This document shows, piece after piece, positions 26,156-32,711 of a stretch of DNA of 64,000 nt (position 1 is its first letter; each line of letters starts with the position of its first letter). The stretch comes from Flavobacterium collinsii. GTDB taxonomy: Bacteria > Bacteroidota > Bacteroidia > Flavobacteriales > Flavobacteriaceae. The translations under genes and the position numbers were made by a program. Under the pieces are notes generated by a model. The model was not told where the DNA came from and searched no databases. It saw nothing but the letters and a program-made list of their open reading frames with translations. The DNA lies in contig NZ_CADCST010000078.1 of assembly GCF_902804485.1 (NCBI RefSeq), positions 62,001 to 126,000 on the forward strand. Reading direction: 5' to 3'.

Positions 26156-26881
26156 TTATAAAGTATTGACTAATTTTTTCAATCGAAGTGAAATTACCCC
26201 AAGTATCGCTTCTTTAATAATGGCATTGCTCATTTTAGAAACTCCTTTTGTTCTGTCTGTAAAAATAATTGGAACCTCTTTAATTTCAAATTTAGCACAG
26301 TAAGTTCTGTACTTCATTTCAATCTGAAAAGCATAACCCACAAATTTAATTTTGTTAAGATTGATTTTCTCCAACACTTCCCTTTTATAACAAACAAAAC
26401 CTGCTGTTGCATCGTGTATTTTCATTCCGGTAATAAATTTCACGTACACCGAAGCGAAGTACGACATCAAAACACGGCTTAATGGCCAGTTGACAACATT
26501 TACCCCCGTTACATAACGAGAACCAATAGCCAAATCGGCTCCACCAAAATGGCAGGCATCAAACAGCTTTTCGAGATCATTTGGATTATGTGAAAAGTCG
26601 GCATCCATTTCAAAAATGAAGTTATATTGACGCTCTAGTGCCCATTTAAAACCATGAACATAGGCCGTTCCTAAACCTGACTTTTTAGCCCTTTTTTCTA
26701 AAAACAACCGGTCCGGAAACTCTTCCTGTAAAGCAACTACTTTATTGGCAGTATGATCAGGCGAATTATCGTCAATGATTAAAAGATGAAAAGGTTTATG
26801 TTGCGAAAGTACAGCTCTAACTATACTTTCAATATTTTCGATTTCGTTGTAAGTGGGAATTATGACAATACAATCATTCAT
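26156..26881 (-). CDS. Polyprenol-phosphate mannose synthase-like glycosyltransferase (GT2)
   Basis: 241 residues from the ATG at 26879-26881 (MNDCIVIIPTYNEIENIES). The GT-A motifs are in order: IPTYNE at the N-terminus, LLIIDDNSPDHT, EMDADFSHNPNDL (the DxD metal site) and AIGSRYVTGVNVVNWPLSR. It transfers a sugar from GDP-mannose or a similar donor to undecaprenyl phosphate on the inner face of the membrane. There is no C-terminal membrane domain, so it is the soluble bacterial type. It is first in an operon with dihydroorotase and the DUF4296 lipoprotein. Confidence 0.9.
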   Translation of the reverse strand: MNDCIVIIPTYNEIENIESIVRAVLSQHKPFHLLIIDDNSPDHTANKVVALQEEFPDRLFLEKRAKKSGLGTAYVHGFKWALERQYNFIFEMDADFSHNPNDLEKLFDACHFGGADLAIGSRYVTGVNVVNWPLSRVLMSYFASVYVKFITGMKIHDATAGFVCYKREVLEKINLNKIKFVGYAFQIEMKYRTYCAKFEIKEVPIIFTDRTKGVSKMSNAIIKEAILGVISLRLKKLVNTL

Positions 26882-26901
26882 TTTTCTGAGTAATTTCACC
26901 G

Positions 26902-26909
26902 CAAAAGTA
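26902..26909 (-). promoter_or_regulatory. TAnnTTTG promoter of the glycosyltransferase-dihydroorotase-DUF4296 operon
   Basis: TACTTTTG on the minus strand is a perfect match, 21 bp upstream of the ATG at 26881, and supports that start over the one at 26899. Confidence 0.6.
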
Positions 26910-26971
26910 AACTTTTTATAGCATTTGATTCATAATAAATATATAATAAAAGTATTGATGCAAAAAATTAC

Positions 26972-26979
26972 TAATTTTG
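26972..26979 (+). promoter_or_regulatory. TAnnTTTG promoter of the DUF4271-hemD unit
   Basis: TAATTTTG is a perfect match and ends 7 bp before the ATG at 26987, implying an essentially leaderless transcript. Confidence 0.55.
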
Positions 26980-26986
26980 CATCGCT

Positions 26987-27655
26987 ATGATTGAACAACT
27001 TCATCCCCGAATTCTGGAAAACAAAGACTGGGCAACACTTTTATTTGTGTTGACCTTTGCAGTTGTTGCTATGACTAAATCAGCTTACGAAACCAGGTTT
27101 AGCGAATTCAGCAAACTTATTTTTTCAGACAAATACGCCAAGATCTATCGCGACAATAATCATTTAAGAAGCAGCTTTACCGTTGGTTTATTTTTTGTAC
27201 AAATTGTTTCGTATGCTTTTTTCATACAGCTTACGATGCATATTTTCGGATATGCTTCTAAAACAGACTGGGTTTTATTCATTCAGCTTGCCACATTTTT
27301 ACTTTATTTTATTCTGGGAAAATTTTTAATTGAGAAAATTGTAGCAACTTCATTCAATATCGACGAATTTGCAGACCTTTTTAACTTACAAAAAGTCACT
27401 TATAGAACTTATATAGGCGTTTTAATCCTTCCCATCAATGCTGTTTTGTTCTATTATGACAATATTCCGCAAATTGTACCCCTAGCAATAATAGCCATTT
27501 CGCTGTGTATAAGCCTATACTCCTATTTTATTTCAATAAAAACGTATCAAAATGCAATAATCAGCAAGTTATTTTATTTTATTTTATATCTTTGCGCTCT
27601 TGAAATAGCCCCTTATTATTTCATGTATTATTGGATTACAAAAGAGGCGGCTTAG
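26987..27655 (+). CDS. DUF4271 integral membrane protein
   Basis: 222 residues with six to seven hydrophobic helices (ATLLFVLTFAVVAM, VGLFFVQIVSYAFFIQLTMHIFG, WVLFIQLATFLLYFILG, YIGVLILPINAVLFYY, IVPLAIIAISLCISLYSYF, LFYFILYLCALEIAPYYFMYYWI). The size, order of helices and position just before uroporphyrinogen-III synthase fit the Bacteroidota DUF4271 family. The function is unknown; the linkage to hemD is recurrent and hints at a role in haem-related membrane processes, which is only inference. Confidence 0.82.
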   Translation: MIEQLHPRILENKDWATLLFVLTFAVVAMTKSAYETRFSEFSKLIFSDKYAKIYRDNNHLRSSFTVGLFFVQIVSYAFFIQLTMHIFGYASKTDWVLFIQLATFLLYFILGKFLIEKIVATSFNIDEFADLFNLQKVTYRTYIGVLILPINAVLFYYDNIPQIVPLAIIAISLCISLYSYFISIKTYQNAIISKLFYFILYLCALEIAPYYFMYYWITKEAA

Positions 27656-27669
27656 TAAATGTTTATAAT

Positions 27670-28419
27670 ATGAAAGTGAAAACAATTTTGGTGTCACAGC
27701 CTGAACCTAAAGTGGAAAATTCTCCTTACTTTGAGCTCCAACAAAAACACAAAATAAAAATTGATTTCAGACCATTTATTCATGTGGAAGGGGTTAATGC
27801 AAAAGAGATACGATTACAAAAAATCGATCTTAATCACTATACTGCAATCATTTTGACGAGCCGTAATGCGGTAGATCATTTTTTTAGAGTAGCAGATGAA
27901 ATGCGTTATAAAGTTCCTGAAGGATTGAAATATTTCTGCCAATCTGAAGCTGTTGCATTTTACCTGCAAAAGTATGTTGTGTATAGAAAGCGTAAGATTT
28001 ACGTAGGAGCAAAAGATTTTGCAGATTTATCTCCTCTTATCAAAAAGTATAAAGACGAAAAATTCCTGTTGCCAGCATCTGATCAACTGAATGCTGATGC
28101 ACCTATAACTTTAAACAATCTAAAAGTAGACTGGGCACAAGCTGTTTTTTACAAAACAGTCATGAGTGACCTATCTGATTTAGCAGATGTTTACTATGAT
28201 GTTCTGGCCTTTTTTAGCCCAACCGGAATCAAATCATTGTTTAAAAACTTCCCTGATTTTAAACAAAACGATACCAGAATTGCTGTTTTTGGAAGCACAA
28301 CTCAAAAAGAAGCGCTTGATCATGGCTTAAGAATCGACATTCTTGCTCCAACTCCTGAGACGCCTTCAATGACCATGGCTTTAGAGAAATACATTAGTGA
28401 AGCAAATAAAGGAAAATAA
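27670..28419 (+). CDS. hemD: Uroporphyrinogen-III synthase
   Basis: 249 residues from the ATG at 27670; an upstream in-frame start (27631) would overlap the DUF4271 gene. HemD sequences are poorly conserved, but the typical two-lobed pattern is visible: TILVSQPEPK at the N-terminus, AIILTSRNAVDHFF, FLLPASDQLNADAPITL, and DVLAFFSPTGIKSLF followed by RIAVFGSTTQKEALDHGLR and MTMALEKYI. The enzyme closes hydroxymethylbilane with inversion of ring D to make uroporphyrinogen III. It lies 14 bp after the DUF4271 gene and is probably co-transcribed. Confidence 0.88.
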   Translation: MKVKTILVSQPEPKVENSPYFELQQKHKIKIDFRPFIHVEGVNAKEIRLQKIDLNHYTAIILTSRNAVDHFFRVADEMRYKVPEGLKYFCQSEAVAFYLQKYVVYRKRKIYVGAKDFADLSPLIKKYKDEKFLLPASDQLNADAPITLNNLKVDWAQAVFYKTVMSDLSDLADVYYDVLAFFSPTGIKSLFKNFPDFKQNDTRIAVFGSTTQKEALDHGLRIDILAPTPETPSMTMALEKYISEANKGK

Positions 28420-28442
28420 ACCTTTAAGGAAATAATAATATT

Positions 28443-28485
28443 TAAATTCCAAATTCCAACTCTAGGGTTGAAATTTGGAATTTTT
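28443..28485 (+). terminator. Terminator-like inverted repeat after hemD
   Basis: AAATTCCAAATTCCAAC pairs with GTTGAAATTTGGAATTT and runs into T residues. It belongs to the TTCCAAATTCCAA repeat family seen also at 32650 and 46140-46481. Confidence 0.7.
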
Positions 28486-28679
28486 CTTTTTAAACAAAGC
28501 CCTTCCCTAATCTTTATCAAAGTCTTAAAACTTTGACAAAGAAAAACGTACACCATTTTCAACTTCCATTTGGAAATTGGAATTTCAAAAATTGGAATTT
28601 TATTTTTCAAATCATTATGAGTACATTTGATTTACAACTAAAACCAAATAACCAAGTTTAGTTTCAAATCACAACTCCA

Positions 28680-29150
28680 ATGAAAATCAACTCCCTTATA
28701 ATTGAAATCGACGGCATCGATAAAGAAATCCTACGCTACTTAATGGATGATGCCCGAAAACCCATTTTACAAATTGCCAATAAAATAGGCATTTCAGGAG
28801 CAGCAATTCATCAACGTTTAAAAAAATTAGAACAGTCGGGGGTTATTTCAGGCTCTAAATTCACTGTCAACCCAAAAGTATTAGGATACAACACCATGGC
28901 ATTTGTTGGTGTTTATCTGGACAAAGCCTCCAGAAACTCCGAAGCCGTGAAAGATTTAAAGAAAATCCCCGAAGTCTTAGAATGCCACTACACCACAGGA
29001 AACTGGTCGGTATTAATCAAAATCATCTGTCGCGACAACGAACACCTAATGCAGCTTTTAAACACTAAAATTCAGGCAATAGAAGGCGTTTCAAGAACAG
29101 AAACCTTTATTTCGCTGGATCAGCAGATTGACAGACAAATTCAGCTTTAG
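28680..29150 (+). CDS. Lrp/AsnC-family transcriptional regulator
   Basis: 156 residues. Residues 10-60 are the N-terminal winged HTH (IDGIDKEILRYLMDDARKPILQIANKIGISGAAIHQRLKKLEQSGVI). Residues 70-150 are the ligand-binding RAM/AsnC domain (YNTMAFVGVYLDKA, IPEVLECHYTTGNWSVLIKIICRDNEHLMQLLNTKIQ). Such proteins sense amino acids and bind DNA as octamers. There is no neighbouring amino-acid gene to suggest the effector. Confidence 0.93.
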   Translation: MKINSLIIEIDGIDKEILRYLMDDARKPILQIANKIGISGAAIHQRLKKLEQSGVISGSKFTVNPKVLGYNTMAFVGVYLDKASRNSEAVKDLKKIPEVLECHYTTGNWSVLIKIICRDNEHLMQLLNTKIQAIEGVSRTETFISLDQQIDRQIQL

Positions 29151-29230
29151 AGATCCTAATGCGGTAATGAGATAATTTTTCTTACGGTTTAAATATTTTA
29201 ATATAATTCTTCTACCCTTATAAACAATTA

Positions 29231-29265
29231 GACCCGACAGGTTTTTAAAACCTGTCGGGTCTTGT
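29231..29265. terminator. Strong GC-rich hairpin between convergent genes
   Basis: GACCCGACAGGTT (from 29231) pairs with AACCTGTCGGGTC (to 29261). It lies between the Lrp gene and the convergent zinc peptidase gene and is followed by a short T-rich stretch. An outer pair of AATTATCTCATT words at 29165-29305 surrounds it. Confidence 0.7.
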
Positions 29266-29301
29266 TTCGATTAAAAATTATCTCATTAACAAATTATCTC
29301 A

Positions 29302-29988
29302 TTAATTCCTTCTGCTTCCGGAATAAATTGAGATATAGTACAACAACGTTGCAATCGATCCTATTGCAGCCACAACATAAGTTCTGGCAGCCCATTTTAA
29401 GGCATCCTTAGCTCCAGCCTGTTCCTGTTGCGTCAACATCTGCTTGTTTTCTAACCAGGCTAGCGCTCTGTTACTTGCGTCATACTCTACCGGCAAGGTA
29501 ATAATTGTAAACAATGTGGTTGCTGCAAAAATAATAATTCCAATCAGCAATAGCCCTGGAAAGGTTCTGATCATCAAAATTCCGGCTAACAAAATCCACT
29601 GCACATAATTGGACGCTACGCTAACAATTGGCACCAATTTAGAACGCATCGTAAGCCACTCATACCCCACAGCATGTTGCACTGCGTGCCCACATTCGTG
29701 TGCAGCTACTGCAGCTGCGGCGGCATTGCGCTGGTTGTAAACCGCCTCACTTAAATTGACTGTTTTATCTGCAGGATTATAATGATCGGTCAACTGACCC
29801 GGTGTCGAAATGACGCGAACATCTCTAATACCATTATCAGCCAGCATTTTCTCGGCGATTTCGGCACCACTCATTCCGTTTCTCAATTGCAGTTTAGAAT
29901 ACAACTCAAATTTACTCTTGAGTCTTGAACTCACTAACCAGCTGAACAACATAATTGCTCCGGCAAGAATTAAATATCCACTTCCCAT
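29302..29988 (-). CDS. Zinc metallopeptidase, YugP/Zn_peptidase_2 type
   Basis: 228 residues from the ATG at 29986-29988 (MGSGYLILAGAIMLFSWLVSSR); a start at 30030 would add a polar stretch before the first membrane helix. The catalytic motif is AAHECGHAVQHA (HExxH). It is followed by three more hydrophobic helices. Family PF04298 members are membrane-bound neutral zinc peptidases of unknown substrate. No T9SS or lipoprotein signal is present. Single gene. Confidence 0.88.
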   Translation of the reverse strand: MGSGYLILAGAIMLFSWLVSSRLKSKFELYSKLQLRNGMSGAEIAEKMLADNGIRDVRVISTPGQLTDHYNPADKTVNLSEAVYNQRNAAAAAVAAHECGHAVQHAVGYEWLTMRSKLVPIVSVASNYVQWILLAGILMIRTFPGLLLIGIIIFAATTLFTIITLPVEYDASNRALAWLENKQMLTQQEQAGAKDALKWAARTYVVAAIGSIATLLYYISIYSGSRRN

Positions 29989-30124
29989 ATCTTTATTTTT
30001 TTTTGATTGATTATTAAATTTACAAAACAAACCGCAAATTCTGAACCAAATTCAAAAAATGTCATTTTGACATTTAAAGTCAGGACATTACTGTAATATT
30101 TTCATAAACATCACTAGCTTTTTT

Positions 30125-30721
30125 TTATAACTCCAGTTGTTTGTTAACCTCATCAAACTTGTCGATCAGGCTGTTTATTTTTTCCTGTTGTTTTTTAATT
30201 TGTTTCGGACGAATATAAAACCAGTTCACTCCTATCCAAAGCAATGTCACCCCATAAGTTAATCCTGCATAAACGAAAGTCATTCTCAAAGCATATTCAT
30301 ACATGTACAAGCAAATTCCAACACCCAGCAAAACAAAGTACAAGTTCAGAACTGTAGACTGCAGGTATTGCTGTTTTTTTCGAATTAAAATCAATCGCTG
30401 CAGGTAGTCCTGATTGGATTGTGTCGCATCAATATTTTTATAACCCGCCAACAATCTATTGTAAACACTTACATACATAATCATAGCCAAAATCACGAGT
30501 ACGATTCCTATTTTGGTCGAAATGAATTCCGGTTGATAATAGTACCAAATAAAAACAATAAAAGCAGTGGTTGCCAGGAGCAGTATATTGGTGATCCACA
30601 ATTGACGTAAACCAGCAGCTTTAAATTGTTTCAGTCTCAGCAGCAAATCCTTCATGTCGGGCTGACTTACGGTTTGTTTTTTCCATAAACCTTTAAAGTC
30701 TATATTGTTATTGTCGTCCAT
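30125..30721 (-). CDS. Four-helix membrane protein encoded with an ECF sigma factor
   Basis: 198 residues. Four hydrophobic segments (about 40-62, 68-88, 122-142, 147-168) lie between a polar N-terminus (DFKGLWKKQTVSQPDMKDLLLRLKQF) and a coiled-coil-like tail (KQIKKQQEKINSLIDKFDEVNKQL). The start overlaps the end of the sigma-factor gene by 14 bp, implying translational coupling. By position it could be an anti-sigma factor, but it lacks the CxxxC zinc anti-sigma motif and I do not recognise its family. Confidence 0.6.
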   Translation of the reverse strand: MDDNNNIDFKGLWKKQTVSQPDMKDLLLRLKQFKAAGLRQLWITNILLLATTAFIVFIWYYYQPEFISTKIGIVLVILAMIMYVSVYNRLLAGYKNIDATQSNQDYLQRLILIRKKQQYLQSTVLNLYFVLLGVGICLYMYEYALRMTFVYAGLTYGVTLLWIGVNWFYIRPKQIKKQQEKINSLIDKFDEVNKQLEL

Positions 30722-31181
30722 TTTCTTTAAATTTTTGAGTCAGTTTTTCCTTTATCCTGTGAATTTTCACTCTTGTATTCGCTTCTGAAAGCCCTACGAT
30801 TTTGGCAATTTCAGCCTGCTTAACCTCTTCAAGTTCGAGCGAAATAATAATACGTTCCGTTTCCGGTAATTCAGCAATACACTTGTACAAAAACTGGATT
30901 TGTGGCTCTAACGATTGTTGTTTTTCTTCTTGCAAATTAACCGGAAGATCTGATTTAAGAAAACGTTTGTCTTTTTCAATTTGCCGCAAACAGTTATTAG
31001 AGGCTATCCTAAAAATCCAAGTACCAATACCCGACTCACTTCTAAAAGTATCCAATTTTTGCCACACAATAACAAAAGTCTCCTGAGCCAGATCCTGTGC
31101 GATATCATAGTCGTTTACAAAACCCATGCAAAGCCTGAAAATTCTATCCCAATATTTTTTATAGATAACTTCAAATTCCAT
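30708..31181 (-). CDS. ECF-type RNA polymerase sigma factor
   Basis: 157 residues. Region 2 (about 5-70): YWDRIFRLCMGFVNDYDIAQDLAQETFVIVWQKLDTFR and GIGTWIFRIASNNCLRQI. Region 4 (about 100-150): CIAELPETERIIISLELEEVKQAEIAKIVGLSEANTRVKIHRIKEKL. It directs polymerase to a small stress or surface-function regulon. The gene lies 2 bp after the hydrolase gene and overlaps the membrane protein gene, so all three form one operon. Confidence 0.93.
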   Translation of the reverse strand: MEFEVIYKKYWDRIFRLCMGFVNDYDIAQDLAQETFVIVWQKLDTFRSESGIGTWIFRIASNNCLRQIEKDKRFLKSDLPVNLQEEKQQSLEPQIQFLYKCIAELPETERIIISLELEEVKQAEIAKIVGLSEANTRVKIHRIKEKLTQKFKENGRQ

Positions 31182-31183
31182 TA

Positions 31184-32032
31184 TTATGATTTTACGAAAT
31201 TACTCACCTGATTTAAATACCATGCTGTATCATCATACATGATAAAATGTAGTCCTTTAGCAGCATATTGAAAATTGGCACTCTTTAAATTCTGATACTG
31301 CCCTTCAATAGCAGGTTTTAAATTTACAAAATATGACTCCAGTAAAATTAATGATGGACATTTTACATTCGAAATTTTTTCTCTCAAATCGGTATTAGAA
31401 AAATCACAATACATTTCAGCAAATGTTTTTCGGTCTGATTTCACGCTCCAGTCTACAATTATATCTATTTTTGAAGCATCCTGAACAAGACGTGGCATTG
31501 TTTTTTTCTGCATGTCCTGAAACTGAGTATCTGTCATTGTCGTCATTTGATTCACCATTGACGAACAGTCGTTATTTTCTTTTGCTTTGAAAGCAGGATC
31601 CATCAAAGCTGCCATACACGGAAGCGCATCCACTACCACAATTTTACCAACCAATTCCGGATAATCTGCTGCTAAAGCCAATGCAAATCCTCCACCCATA
31701 CTATGACCAATTATAATTGGTTTTTCAATTTTATTTGTTTTAATAAAGCTGGCAATTTCGGTTTCCCAGTTTTTAAAAGAGGCATTAGGTTGTGGTTTTA
31801 CACCGGCAAAACCTGCCATTGTAAGTGTATAACAGGTGAAGTCTTTTTCAAAATTAACTCTGGTATCCTTCCACACATCTCCTGAAGAAGCAAATCCGGG
31901 AATGAAGAGGATAGCTTGTTTTCCTTTTCCGGTTTTAAGAACTTCAAACGGATAGGCTTTTGTTTGTGCAAATACATTTAAACATACAGCTGAAAATAAT
32001 AAGGCGATAACTAAGATGATATACTTTTTCAT
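31184..32032 (-). CDS. Exported alpha/beta hydrolase
   Basis: 282 residues with signal peptide ending CLNVFAQ (about 22). The nucleophile elbow is GHSMGGGFALALA (Ser at about 111), the oxyanion region is FIPGFASSGDVW, an acid residue is expected around IVVDALP or the later SLILLESYF region, and the catalytic His is in GLHFIMYDD near the C-terminus. The substrate is unknown. It is periplasmic or secreted. Operon partner of the ECF sigma factor 2 bp downstream, which may belong to the same response. Confidence 0.87.
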   Translation of the reverse strand: MKKYIILVIALLFSAVCLNVFAQTKAYPFEVLKTGKGKQAILFIPGFASSGDVWKDTRVNFEKDFTCYTLTMAGFAGVKPQPNASFKNWETEIASFIKTNKIEKPIIIGHSMGGGFALALAADYPELVGKIVVVDALPCMAALMDPAFKAKENNDCSSMVNQMTTMTDTQFQDMQKKTMPRLVQDASKIDIIVDWSVKSDRKTFAEMYCDFSNTDLREKISNVKCPSLILLESYFVNLKPAIEGQYQNLKSANFQYAAKGLHFIMYDDTAWYLNQVSNFVKS

Positions 32033-32488
32033 TTTTAATAGATTTAAGTTGTTAAATGGTTTATTAGTTAAATTCGCCTTTTGGATACGAGAAGTTTCAA
32101 AATGTTACAAATCGTTTTAAAAAAAATAAAATTTAATCTACAAATTCCAAATTTTAACCTTTATCTATAGGCCTAAACCCCAATATTTACAAGGGCTCAG
32201 ATACTCCACAAACAATTATTGTTTTTGGATAAAAAAAATATCTTCTCACACGTCAATATCAATTCCGGTCCATACAAAAAAACTATAAAACGGGACTGCC
32301 TCAAATATTTACGTTCCGCTCCGCCGGAGCTTCTTGATACCGGAAAATTACATTTGCTATAAATATTTTGCTCCGCTGGAGCTGTTTCAAAAAAAAACAT
32401 TCACACTTGACTTTTTCATCCTTTCGACGAAGGAGACTTGAGCGATAGCGATTGACGAAGTAAATAACGCAAGAAACTCCGCAAACTT

Positions 32489-32588
32489 GTCATTTCGAGG
32501 AACGAGAAATCACACAAGAAACTCCGCAAACTAAGTCGATAATCTTTGTCGATTAACTGGTGTGATTTCTCTCTTCGGTCGAAATGAC
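32489..32588. repeat. 100-bp palindromic intergenic element (GTCATTTCGA type)
   Basis: The left end GTCATTTCGA with GAGAAATCACAC pairs with the right end GTGTGATTTCTC with TCGAAATGAC, with short mismatches. The middle contains a smaller pair around AGTCGATAATCTTTGTCGATT. Similar elements are widespread between genes in Bacteroidota and give spurious peptides containing CHFDRREKSH. Confidence 0.75.
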
Positions 32589-32647
32589 AAACTAAATGCA
32601 AAAAAACTTGCAAATTTGTGCAATTCGTGGCTGAAAAATAAGTGCAA

Positions 32648-32690
32648 AAAAAATTCCAAACCCCAACAAAAGTTGGAATTTGGAATTTTA
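32648..32690 (-). terminator. Intrinsic terminator of leuS
   Basis: On the minus strand AAAATTCCAAATTCCAAC pairs with GTTGGGGTTTGGAATTTT and is followed by eight T. Confidence 0.8.
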
Positions 32691-32711
32691 AAATATTGAA
32701 ACTTAAAATTA

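Larger units (their letters stand above)
32033..32711. other. Gene-free interval rich in repeats
   Basis: No credible gene. It holds two GCTCCGCNGGAGCT words (about 32317-32331 and 32370-32384), a long palindromic element (32489-32588) with the direct repeat CAAGAAACTCCGCAAAC, a fragment ending GCAATTCGTGGC, and the leuS terminator. Short open frames here (for example 32416-32613) only read through these repeats. Confidence 0.75.

Noticed and set aside
32416..32613. 65-codon frame reading CHFDRREKSH and LCDFSFLEMTS
   Set aside because: It is a translation of the GTCATTTCGA palindrome, a known kind of false gene in Bacteroidota.
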